Source: Isoetes taiwanensis (Eukaryota; Streptophyta; Lycopodiopsida; Isoetales; Isoetaceae). Taken from it: a DNA stretch of 64,000 nucleotides. Location of the stretch: contig JAJEKV010000048.1 in NCBI GenBank assembly GCA_021234155.1, forward strand, positions 436,001-500,000, in the 5' to 3' direction. Positions 1 to 10,085 of the stretch are shown here, piece by piece (within the stretch, counting starts at the first letter, position 1; each line of letters begins with the position of its first letter). The translations under genes were made by a program, and so were the position numbers. Below the pieces are notes generated by a model that was not told the DNA's origin, searched no databases, and worked only from the letters and a program-made list of their open reading frames with translations.

Positions 1-25
1 AAATCCTCCATGGGTTTGGAACTGC

Positions 26-330
26 ACCATACATGGCTTTGAGAGGACCTTATAACGGTTAGTTTGATAGAAATGTTTTTGCAGAACGTCCAGGGATTTC
101 GCATTCCCAAAGCTCTCAAACATTTCCTCTCATTTTCTAGAACGAGCTTATGCAATAGATTGCTACCAGTCTTAGAGAAATCCCATGCACCTAGAAGCTT
201 GATCCTTGCCTTATTAGTTACCTGGTTGGAACATCGGGGATCCAAAATGCACGAGACCGTCAGTTTACAGGGAACAACGGATTTGGAACAATCACCAGCA
301 TAAGCAAGGGTTTGCCTCCCTAGATGCAAC
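26..330. repeat. Direct repeat, copy 1
   Basis: This stretch matches 6464-6780 in the same orientation. The match begins at the shared word CCATACATGGCTTTGAGAGG and runs past the shared ACCAGCATA and GGTTTGCC words, with scattered substitutions and small gaps. On the minus strand both copies keep a similar open frame, but the codon changes are mostly replacements, so I do not call it coding. The two copies bracket the SPIRRIG and NAD kinase remnants. The pair could be ends of an element or a duplicated piece of the region upstream of RRP4. Confidence 0.75.
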
Positions 331-2179
331 CCAAAAACACTAATGTTGCATTTCATAGCATTTGTGGATTTGCACTTTGTTGATCCAAATTTTTACCCAT
401 GAACAAAATAAATCTTGCTCCAACACACATGAAATTAAATGTCACGTGGCTCTCTACATTAAGGGTTTGAACATGGCCATATTATAATTACTTTGAAATC
501 ACTTTAAGAAGATTGGGCATATAAACTTGGATTTCTTTATTTAAAAGATGCCCCGTTCTAGATGAGGCCACATTAATAATAAGCCTTTTAGTTTATCTTT
601 GAACATTAAATATATTTTTTAGGGAAAATTATCAAAATGCCTCTATATTTTGCAAAACTTACCAAATATCCCTAAAAATGGGGTGTTGGCTAAAATGGAA
701 ATAACTTCTTTATGACTGATCAAACATGAAAGTGCCTTCACAAAACTTATAGATGATAGTGGGATCTGTTTAAGGGCAGTACAATCATGTAAAACAGAGT
801 TGGAATCTTCAAGTTATGCTGCTTTAAATACGGGTTTTAAAAAACAACTCAAAGGAGCCTAATTTGTGTGAGAATCATTAAGAGATCTAAATAGATGGAA
901 CATGACTTGGGATCCCATGTAGAGGCGCTCCTGTGTAAGCAGAAGCAGTTTCGTAAACATCAAATCATGGTGCCTTATGCCTGCAATCCCCTGGTCTTCA
1001 AGGAATTTTACATGTTCCATGGTTTTCATCACTGGCAACGCAAGGATAACTCAGCCCTCAAAATGAAGAGATATCATCCAAAATGAAGTTATTTCCTTAC
1101 ACTTGGCATTGATTCGCATGTTCCTCAAAGGGTTGTGTTAAACACTGGCATCATTAAACGGGCAACTGAAAGCTTCATACATGATTGAAATATGACAACC
1201 CATTTTGGGTATAGATTGAACCCACACATGCTTGTGACCCATGCAACATTTCCATTCATGTCATCAAATATATTTCTCCTTGTACGCGCTTCTAAAACAC
1301 AACACATCTTTATAATGCCCTCTATAGCCTCCAGAGAATAAGCATGTCTCCATTCCACAAGGCAAATTGAAATGGTGCATTAAGTTTCATGAGATGTCTA
1401 TGTACTGTTGTAGCAAGAGGTGAACCTTTCTCACGGGTTTCTCACTTCCAACCTTGCCTTATTTATAAATAGAAATATACCATTTCATCAATGGACTCAA
1501 TAGCTACAGATTATTCTTCACCAGACGATTCTCTTACAATATCACTATCACATCTATATTTGAAACGACCTTCCCGATAGGCCACATGAAGTTTCATTTG
1601 ACCAAACAATTTGAAATAGTTGCCAGTGGTCCTCTTAATGCTCCTCCTACTCACATCCTACACAATGCATTATATTGTTCCATTAACATCTGTTTCAAAA
1701 GGCATATGAACAAAATTCAGGGACCTCAAGATCACTTGGATTGATAGAGACTAGAGATACATTTCATGTGGCATCGACATTGCGGAATAAAGTATGACAT
1801 TTGCACCTTAGCATTAAATGAGATTTCTTTTGAATATCAGAATCGGTCGAAATGGAGCAATGTGAGACAATTAGTTTTTTACTTTAATATGATGCCAAAA
1901 TTAATATTCTATCACAGATTTGAAGGACATATACTTTATTATTGTGAAACTTATCCAATAAATAAAGAGCATGCTTGACAGCTTCCCATCATTGCATATC
2001 TTACATGGCCAACCTATTTATTCCATGCACATGTCCTTGGTTTATGGACATTCCTAAATGGCTAACTAGAACTACACATCTTTCCAGATAGGTCTGCCAG
2101 TTCATGGACAATTAAAAGAGAGAAATCAATGCACATGTGGACGTCTATTGATGACAACATTTGGATCTTCCTAAATGCC
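331..2179. other. No gene recognised
   Basis: This is AT-rich sequence with only short open frames. A minus-strand frame at 1125-1358 lies downstream of the SPIRRIG remnant in the same orientation and could be further decayed sequence of it, but I cannot match it to a known part of that protein. I see no RNA gene, tandem array or transposon terminus here. Confidence 0.5.
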
Positions 2180-3210
2180 TCAGAATACATGCAAAGCTTT
2201 TCCATAACTATGGACAACGCCCATAGCTTGTTCAATATTTGATATTAACTCTGTATACCCTTGCATCTCAATGAGTAGTCGTGAATGCACATCAGCGAGC
2301 TTTATGCATTTCTTTACATCTTCAATGATGATATCCAGCAAGCCCATTTCACACAGTACCTTCTTATACTGAACATCAAATGACAATACCTTGACAAAGA
2401 ACAATAAGATGCTGCAACTTAGGGACCCAGATAATGATTGATGCAATAAACAACATAGAGCAAGAAGTTCCTGCTCTGGTACCAAAGTAACTACTGTCAC
2501 TACATATTCAAGAACTTTAAGAAGCTGCGCCTAAAGGACTTCAAGGAAACTAGCCATGTTCAGTAGAAAAAAGTGATAGAATGCATAAATCCTGTACCGC
2601 AAGATAGTTTGCTGGATGTCTAGCTAACAGTCTCAAAGTTGATCACGAACTTCAATTTGCAGCCTTAGATCCGTAGACTTCAGAAATATATCTTGAAGAA
2701 CTTGTATGGCAAAAATATCTCATACTTTGTTGTCTCTTCCGGCTCTTTCACTGTTGCTATCGATGCCATCACATATCATCTAAGGTAAGTGTTTCTTTAT
2801 GCCAGTACCAATAGTGGAAGCTAAGTCTGAAGTTTGTAGTGCATGAGCACTCTGATTATCATTCCCTCACTTTTCTACAACTCAGATGATGAGAACTTTA
2901 ATGCCAATTGCACCAACAAATGATATCCATGAGATTTTGAAAATCTTCATGAAGTTTAGTACGACTAGCTCCTGCAATAAAAGAAATAGACTATAAACAA
3001 ATTATTGTACTGAAACCAATATTATTTTGGATGTCATAAAAGCACAAGATATCTACAACTGAGAGTACATTCATTATCATTGACAGAAGTCTTACATGGT
3101 CTGTAAGACAGCTGAATATAATCAAGCAATAAGGAGACTACTCCAACAATATACGCGAGGTCTCCATTTTCTTTTTCATAATCTTTCACAGCCTTTAGAA
3201 GCACCTTTAC
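2180..3210 (-). pseudogene. SPI: SPIRRIG-like BEACH-family protein, internal fragment
   Basis: SPIRRIG is a very large plant WD40/BEACH protein linked to membrane trafficking and mRNA regulation. Three pieces align in order on the minus strand with the N-terminal armadillo-like part of the family. The first, at 3096-3210, is an exon encoding KVLLKAVKDYE and LSYRP, bounded by a CTTAG acceptor and a GTAAG donor. The second, at about 2633-2725, encodes AIQVLQDIFLK. The third, at about 2180-2590, encodes VPEQELLALCCLL, FFVKVLSFD and QYKKVL. Stops interrupt the frame, for example TAG at 2531-2533 inside the third piece and TGA near 2633. The BEACH and WD40 parts are absent. Retained introns argue for a DNA-level copy, not a processed one. 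The family match rests on remembered consensus. It is clear for the third piece and good for the other two. Confidence 0.75.
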
Positions 3211-3269
3211 CTAAGATTTGGTACTAGCAATAAGTCCAGCACCAAATTTTATTGCCATATTAAATATTA

Positions 3270-3550
3270 GCTCTGATACCAAATGAAGATATAATGATCA
3301 AATATTTATTCTAGCTAGCACAAGCTTTTCAATTCTTTGCACAAGCTTTGCACACTTATGATAAAGGAAACCCTTTGAATGGGGTATACATTAATATGGC
3401 ATTATCACGGTTACAGTACTCCAATACCCATAACACTATAGTTAAGGTATTGACTGATATACTATAGCTAGGTTGACTAATTACCATCGATTGCAACTGT
3501 TATATAAAGATATGCTCGCATGATTCAGTAACTTGATTATCACACTATTT
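3270..3550 (-). mobile_element. Copia-like LTR end with primer-binding site
   Basis: Read on the minus strand, TGGTATCAGAGC (3270-3281) equals the canonical initiator-Met-tRNA primer-binding site of plant Ty1/copia elements. It follows a tract ending in ATATCTTCA plus TT, as expected after an LTR that ends in CA. Within this tract there are TATA-like words, a CCCCATTCAAAGGGTTTCC segment of the kind seen in copia LTRs, and an AATAAA. The far LTR end and a second LTR were not found, so the upper boundary is a guess. The SPIRRIG exon starts about 60 bases downstream, which suggests insertion in an intron or capture. Confidence 0.45.
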
Positions 3551-4100
3551 CTTAATATTGGAAGTATCAGAACACCTTACGTTATTAGTGCTGCACTCAC
3601 GAGCCGACAATTGTGTATGTACAGTCCAATCCCTCCATAGCAAGCTACTTATTATCTGCAGTCAAAATCACCATGTACTAAAGGGCAAGATATTTTATGA
3701 TCTCCAGGCATGTAATCTTTTCAGACATGTAAAAGATACAACTTCTAGCCTGATTTCACAGTCTCTGCATGCATATCTACCTGTATCACATGTCGCTGCA
3801 GCTGTAACATATATCATGTTGCTTGTCCGTGATTATTAATGGCAACCATATGAAACTGCACAACCCCTTTAACGTTTTCATGATGTGAATCAATCCTCCC
3901 TAACAATGAAAATAATAACTATCAAACTCTATGGTCTTCGTCAACAACACATAAATAAAAATACATTCAAGGATAACTAGGTTTGTTCAAATTACTGACC
4001 TGAAGTTTGCTGAAGGGATGCGTGTTGTCAATATCATCTTCCATATTGTGCTGCTGTAATCCCTCCTTGTTCCTCATTAGAGCTAAGGCCAGCCACATAG
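3551..4100. other. No gene recognised
   Basis: This is AT-rich spacer between the LTR-like tract and the 3' end of the NAD kinase remnant. The open frame at 3558-3839 has no recognisable family signature. The last bases are probably 3' untranslated sequence of the NAD kinase remnant on the minus strand. Confidence 0.4.
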
Positions 4101-6166
4101 TCATGGCACTAAAGCAAGGGCTTTCTGCTCTCTGCGGCCATTCCAACTAAAGCAGCGAACAAGGCTGCAAAACCAGTCAGATGTCTGATCTGATCTGTTC
4201 ACTGTTGGCATTGGATGTCCACTCATATGGATATGAATAGAATCTCCTTTCATGAGTTGTTGTCTCTTCTTTCCATCAAATGACACCCATGCACTACTTC
4301 GGGAATCATTTGGGACCTGCAAAGTAAGTTAAAAATATGCATATTTGTCTTTGGAATTTATGCCTGACAGCTTGGCTTGGGAAAATAGTATTTCATTTAG
4401 TCAGACACAAGATGTGTTTCAAAGATGCATTACCTTCAGTTTGAGGAGTGCAGAATCAGGTAAGATCACTGGCCGAAATGACAATGAGTGTGGGCAAATG
4501 GGAGTAAAAAGCATGCAAGGTACATTTGGGTGAACCTGCGAAACATTCAAGTTCAAAATAATAGATACAGGCAAATCCAAAGGACTAAGCAACACTCTAT
4601 CTGGAAAAAACCATTTGCCCTATTAATACAAATATTTGAAGGATAATAAATCTACCATTGATCCACCTGCCGCAGTTGGAGTAAGCAGTGCTTCCTGTCG
4701 GAGTTGCCACTAGCACACCATCAGCCTGAGCCTGCAAAGATTTATAACAGAGCTGGTGGTTGAGCAAGCTTGTCAATATTACATGCAAAATTTGGAACAC
4801 TTAGCAAACAGATAGATATGGGTAACTGCGAGTCACCTTTGTTATCAGGCGATTTCTTTCATAGCATTCAATTTTGCAAAGGTAAGGGTTTGAGCTTCTA
4901 TCAACAACCACTTCATTTAAAACTTCAAACACTTTGCCAGGAATTGCCATTCCGTTTCGGAAAATTTCACATCTTAATCGCATTCGTAATGTTATATAAA
5001 TTCCTTCAATATGTTGGTTGCCATGTATAATGGCATGCAGGTCATGCTTAAAGTCTTTAAACTGCATTTCAAATAAATTAACACATACCAACATACGTAC
5101 ACACACCTGCCCAAGCCAAGGAATCAAACTTACAAGATGTGCAGTAAGGAATCCTAAAGAACCAAGATTGAAAGATACAACAGGAGGAACAACACTTCGA
5201 AATAGGTTTGATACATGTAGGATTACTCCGTCACCACCTAGACATACTACAAAGTCTACCCTTTCATGCAACTCACTGCATCCAGAAGGAACCTCATAAA
5301 TACATCAAATTGATGATGCAATAACTTGACACATGCACAATGTCTGAAACTTATAGTCCGAACAAAAAATCAAACAGGAAGCCAAGGCCTCAGTTCCCCA
5401 GTCTGCTGGGCACAATTACCAGCTTCCATGTCTGAGGGATTCATCTTATGAAATTCAAGACCTGTAATGATTATATTTTGTCCATCTACCAACCAATCAA
5501 TGCAAGAAACTTAACTCTAACCAGCTTCCTCATTTCTCTCAAGAACATGCAAGATAAGACAGGTTAGAGCATAAGTAACCTATTTATATGATATATACAT
5601 ATGCATTGTTAACTGAATTTAGGAACAATCAAAATTGTTGTGTCCCAAGAAGTCCACTGATAGTAGCTGTCTCCTCTTGTTGAATAGGAAATAGACACTT
5701 CATATGAGGTGGTTTGTTAGTTCTGGGTTTATACAATGACCATGCTTGCAGATTTGGCGATAGTCTAAGAATTTTCAAAAGCCCAGTAAAACCTAAGTAG
5801 CTTACAACCCTATGTTGCATGACACCTGTGCCTGATAATAGGGTCCCTTTAAATGGCTTATCTTGTATGAATATTATCTTTGTATGAATTTGCTGTTATT
5901 AGCGGACTTGTAAGGATGCAATGTACTACATTGTATTGAAATTTAACTTGGGAACTTGATACAAGCCATTTAAGACACCAAAGCTTGACTTGGGTATTAT
6001 GCTCAACGATCTTGAAGCAGCTGACGAAAAAACATCACGTATACCTTCTGTCCTGGTTGTAGAATGTTTGCACAAAGCCAAACCCAGGAAACCTTGCAAA
6101 CCGATCATGCACCTCAGGTTCCACAATGACATTTATGTTCTCCTTATGATGTAAGAATAAAGCCAC
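4101..6166 (-). pseudogene. NADK2: Plant NAD kinase, 3' exons only, with frameshift
   Basis: NAD kinase phosphorylates NAD to NADP; NADK2 is the plastid form. Six minus-strand exons with GT-AG borders align collinearly with its catalytic half: 6045-6166 (VEPEVHDRFARFPGFGFVQT), 5134-5275 (contains the GGDG nucleotide motif), 4837-5061 (YITLRMRLRCEI), 4656-4731 (ATPTGSTAYS), 4434-4535 (VHPNVPCMLFTPICPHSLSF) and 4316-4101 (AWVSFDGKKRQQL to stop). Exon lengths are 122, 142, 225, 76, 102 and 216, and all phases fit except the 76-nt exon. That exon has one extra base at 4676/4677, which breaks the frame before the conserved TAAGGSM. No exon upstream of 6166 could be found before the repeat at 6464 and RRP4, so the N-terminal regulatory half is missing. 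The C-terminus is four residues longer than the usual QKAL end. I read it as a truncated duplicate. The single extra base alone could be sequencing error. Confidence 0.88.
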
Positions 6167-6463
6167 CTGTAAAATGCACCCTACGACATTAAACGCATTC
6201 AAGTATGAGAAATAGAATCTATGTGAGGTCTTGTAGCCTCAAGCGGACAACTAGTGCAATGTGAGAATTATGCACATGTTTTCCAAGCTGTTCAACGGAT
6301 ATGTTGCACACCTACTTGTGCATTGCAAAAGAAGCAAATGAAAAGAGATTAAAGGCAAGATCAATATGAAACAAATGACAAGGCAAGATCAAATATCAAC
6401 TTACAAAGATGACTCAAGAAAAAGGATGTTTGCATCTGTGAGTTGCCGTCCAAGAGGCCTTTA

Positions 6464-6780
6464 CCATACATGGCTTTGAGAGGACCTTATAACTGTTAAT
6501 TTGATAGAAATGGTTTTGCAGAACGTCCAGGGACTTTGTATTACCAAAGCTCTCAAATATTTCCTCTCATTTTCCAAAATGAGCTTATGCAATAGATTGC
6601 TATCAGTCTTAGAGAAATCCCACGCACCTAGAAGCTTGATCCTTGCCGTGCCAGTTACCGGTTCGAACATCCCTGATCCAGAATGCACGAAACCGAGGGA
6701 ATAGTCGGTTTGGAGCAGTCACCAGCATATCCTAGGTATATTCCAGCATATATCTAGAATATGCCACAAACCCACATAAA
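6464..6780. repeat. Direct repeat, copy 2
   Basis: This is the partner of 26-330. It continues into CCAGCATAT-type short repeats and then into the RRP4 upstream region. It contains CGGTTCGAACATCC, which resembles a tRNA B box, but no matching A box was found, so a SINE origin is unproven. The sequence at 6167-6463 between it and the NAD kinase remnant holds nothing recognisable. Confidence 0.75.
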
Positions 6781-6818
6781 CAAAGGTTTGCCCCCCTAGC
6801 TGGAAAACAATTCCAGCT

Positions 6819-6834
6819 AAACCCTAAACCCTAG
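6819..6834 (+). promoter_or_regulatory. Telo-box-like motif upstream of RRP4
   Basis: AAACCCTAAACCCTAG is two overlapping plant telo-box units. Telo-boxes are common near transcription starts of plant genes for ribosome biogenesis and translation, and RRP4 acts in rRNA maturation. The motif lies about 470 bases before the start codon, in a likely promoter or 5' leader. Confidence 0.5.
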
Positions 6835-7263
6835 GCTACCTCTGCCTCAAAGACTTCGCTCGAATCCTGCTGGAACATTCTTCCGTGGGGAGGGTTCGAC
6901 CCAATTTGAAAAGTTTTTAGGGTCCATCTCCATTAGGGTCATCTACCGGAAATACTCCTGGCTCCGCGATTTGCTCCCATTGCTTCCACCGGAACTCAAT
7001 TTGGGTAACATGGCACTGCATCCGGTAGAGTTTTCAGATGCACCATCACTGCATCTGAAAAACTGAAGTTGCCCTGGAGTTTGTCGTTTAGGGCATATTC
7101 AAACCAACTTCCAGTTCTCCTACGTATCCAAAGCGGCTATCTCAAATCTTCTTGGGCGTTTGCTGCTCTGTCACCGGAATAGAAAAGGTAAGTTAGCGAT
7201 TGAAAAGGGAAATGGTATGCATTTGCTCTGCCTGTAATGGCGCAGGTATCAAACACGAGTGAG

Positions 7264-7287
7264 ATGCTAATGGGGATCCGCTCTTAG
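7264..7287 (+). promoter_or_regulatory. Short upstream ORF in the RRP4 leader
   Basis: ATG at 7264 opens a seven-codon frame (MLMGIRS) ending in TAG at 7285-7287, 12 bases before the main start and in the same phase. If the leader reaches this far, the uORF could lower translation or set the choice of start codon. Its use depends on where transcription begins, which cannot be seen here. Confidence 0.4.
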
Positions 7288-7299
7288 GGTTGGGGAAAA

Positions 7300-9230
7300 A
7301 TGGTGATGCGGGGCTGTTTAAGGGAGACGGTGCAGTTCCAATTAGACGATGCACAACAACGTCGACTATCGAAATCACAACAAGTCCTGCATGAATATGG
7401 AGTTGCAGCATTCGCCTCTTCATTTGTCACTGTTGGTGATACAATTCCTGGGGATCAAGAAGCTGGATACCTCAAGTAAGTTATTTCTCGATTCTCATGC
7501 CTACGAATTCATCTGTCATTTTCCTGCAATAAGTTGGATGATTGATTTATACAGGGGACATGGAACACATGTAGTGGACGGACAACTCTTAGCAACGTTA
7601 TGCGGAGTAGTCGAGAGAGTGAATAAGTTGATCACTGTTCGACCACTTCGTGCCAGGTTTCTTTTGCATTTTTTTTTTTCAATTTCAAGCCAAAGTAAAT
7701 GTGCATGCAGTTATGCCAATATTCTGTACCCATTTGCTACAACTTTCAGATATAATGCTTCTCACTTCTTCATTTCAGATATAATGCTGCAACTGGGGAT
7801 GTTGTTATTGGTCGCATAACTGAGGTATTGTTTGCGAAGTCTTATAAATGGAGAGAATCAGTAATCTGTTTAGTTGAATTATCTGTTTAGTTGGGTTATT
7901 GTTTTGCCAAGTGTGGATAGTTAGTGCAGTCTACTGGTAGAAAAGCCCACCGCTTGGTTGGAGCTAGACACCAAGATATTGTTGGGACAGGGTAGAGAGC
8001 TTCCGAATTTTCAGGATTCTTCTATCTAGGGAACGCATGGTTCATCTTGATGTCAAGATGGTAGAAACAATCTTCATAGTAACCAAGTCAACAGTTATCC
8101 AGTGGCACCCACATTTTGGGTTAATGATTTTTCATTGTCACAATTTGTCACCAGTATGTTGTAGCTGGCAAGAGTTGATCATAAAATGTACAAGGTCCAC
8201 TCCCTACCTTTGAAAAAAAATTATATATGCTATGCACTCTGGTAACATAAAAGATCAGTGAAAAGAAACACCAAATTCATCCATATTATTTAGAAGTTGT
8301 AACAGCACCAGACTTTATCAAATGCAGGTTGGGCAGAAAAGGTGGAAAGTGGACATTAATTCAAAGCATGATGCACAGCTGATGTTGTCGGCTGTCAACT
8401 TGCCAGGGGGCATTCAGGTCGAGTTGATTTCTCATTTTGTCTTTTATATTGTCATATCTCAGGCAGATCTTTTTATTATGCTCCTTATAGAGGCGGCGTA
8501 CTGCTGTAGATGAACTGAACATGCGGCTTCTTTATGAAGAAGATGATCTTATAAGTGTAAGGACTCACTGTTTGACTGCTCATGTTTGTTCTTTTTGAAA
8601 CAATCACTAAGCTTTCTGCATTTTGTGCAGTCTGAGGTGCAGGCTGTACATCAAGAAGGGACAGTTAATCTACACACTCGAAGCCTCAAATATGGAAAGG
8701 TTGCAATTTTTTTCATTTCCGGTAATTTTGCTCTTGATTTATGGATTTTTTTTTCTGGTGATATGCAGCTGGAGAAGGGGCAGCTAGTCAAAGTTCCTGC
8801 ATACTTGATTAAACGCCTGAGTCAGCATTTTCATCGCTTAGATCAGTATGGAGTTGGTGTTATCTTTGGTTGTAATGGCTATGTATGGATTTTCATGCCA
8901 TCTTCAACTGAGTCAGAACAGTCGGATCTCCTTAGTAAGACCCACGAGGAGCATCAGGCAACAAAGTATGCTGATCATCCAATTATTGGCAAGGGTAATC
9001 TTCCTTTAGCTCAGACCATGGTTCCTTTAGAAGTAAGAGAAAAAATATGTAGACTTGCAAATTCTGTAAGGGTGCTCAGCAGATTGAGCTTTTCAATTTA
9101 TCCTGCATCTGTTATAAACATTTATGAAGCTAGCATTGAGTGGGGGACAGACATCAAAGACATGCTTTCTCCAGATTTCTACGTTAAGGTTGTAGAGTTG
9201 GAAGCTAGTCGTCGGAGTAAGAAGGGGTAG
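7300..9230 (+). CDS. RRP4: Exosome complex component RRP4 (S1/KH cap protein)
   Basis: RRP4 is one of the RNA-binding cap subunits of the RNA exosome, which trims rRNA precursors and degrades RNA in nucleus and cytoplasm. Exons with GT-AG borders: 7300-7475, 7555-7656, 7779-7824, 8328-8417, 8491-8556, 8631-8699, 8769-9230. They total 1011 nt and encode 336 residues with no break; Arabidopsis RRP4 has about 320. In order: an N-terminal exosome domain ending near GYLKGHGT (about 55-65), an S1 domain (about 80-170, with VVIGRITEV and KRWKVDIN), the RRRTAVDELNMR link, SLKYGKLEKGQL, then a KH-type domain with the RRP4 signature GCNGYVWI (from residue 217). The start at 7300 has A at -3 and G at +4, with an in-frame stop just upstream. 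ATG at 7306 (giving MRG, as in Arabidopsis) is the alternative. It is the only intact gene in the window and lies divergent from the NAD kinase remnant. Confidence 0.95.
7744..7788 (+). repeat. 29-bp tandem copy of the RRP4 exon 3 splice acceptor
   Basis: TTTCAGATATAATGCT occurs at 7744-7759 and again at 7773-7788, a period of 29. The second copy holds the acceptor that keeps the RRP4 frame (exon starts 7779). The first is an equally good-looking acceptor. Its use would add 29 nt and shift the frame. Confidence 0.85.
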
Positions 9231-9685
9231 TTGTCTCCGTATGAGTTTTTGGCTTTGATGTGGCCCTGAATTCCAACTCAAGCAGAAAATACATTATGTG
9301 GGATTCAGTTATACACTTGCCATCAGTATAAATTGAAAAAAAGGTCTCCTTAAAACCAGGTCTTCTGAATGAGCACCTTTCCTAGCCAGCAATGCTTAAT
9401 TCTGCCTTCCTACCTATGGTATCTATTGTGTGGCAACAAAGAATCCTGCATCTCTGAAACGTTTGCCCCTTAAATTTAATCTTATTTAGAGCATTCGCAA
9501 GGTAAAGGTTTTCTGAAAACCGCCAGAGGGATTATTTCTTTTATGATATATAATCAATAAGCTATGTTCCACGATTGATCTTGCTAATACAGTTTCTTTG
9601 GAATAGTTTTCTTAGCATCAATCAGAAATTTCATAGAATAAACAAATTTGACATACATAATAAAAGACTTGCCTTTGGCGGACAC
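9231..9685. other. RRP4 3' flank, no further gene
   Basis: The first part is probably the RRP4 3' untranslated region, although no clear AATAAA is seen near the stop. The rest is ordinary AT-rich spacer with no recognised coding sequence. Confidence 0.5.
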
Positions 9686-9782
9686 CTTCTTCGTCCTCTG
9701 CTTTTAGCAGTGCAGGCCTGTTGGCTCCTCCATCAGCATAAACCCGGAGTCGGGCTGTATAGTTGCAACGAGATGAGAAAAT
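9686..9782 (-). pseudogene. Exon-like scrap resembling thiamine pyrophosphokinase
   Basis: Thiamine pyrophosphokinase makes thiamine diphosphate from thiamine and ATP. On the minus strand this piece encodes ARLRVYADGGANR, which closely matches the family's conserved LRxxADGGANR segment near the N-terminus. It is bordered by a plausible acceptor (TTAACAG, exon from 9782) and donor (GAAG before GTGTCC, exon to 9686). No neighbouring exon of this enzyme, such as the KGDxDS segment, was found within several hundred bases on either side. The match is short, so the call stays tentative. Confidence 0.35.
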
Positions 9783-10085
9783 CTGTTAATCATGGTCCTG
9801 GAAACGAGTGAAACAACGTTAACAAACAATATTACCATAAAAAATTTGATAAGGGACTAGGCACTTGATAATTTCACCATTAGTAGCTTGCAATTCTCTA
9901 CGCTCCTCAATCACTATTGTAGGAAGAAGGAATACTGGTGAAAAAATTCCTATTCTTGATATTATTACCTTGTGTAGATAATATGTTATAGAATCGGTGC
10001 AGTAAGTGAGAATCAAAGCGCCAACCCATTCATGAATAGTCTTCACTTTTACCAAACCCAAAGTGCAATTAGATAAATAATTGAG
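9783..10085. other. No gene recognised
   Basis: AT-rich sequence between the exon-like scrap and the broken 3' end of the copia fragment. A minus-strand open frame covers part of it but resembles no family I know. No LTR is visible at the copia border. Confidence 0.4.

Noticed and set aside
6640-6670. B-box-like CGGTTCGAACATCC as evidence for a SINE
   Set aside because: No A box at a suitable distance, and the matching position in the other copy (26-330) lacks the motif.
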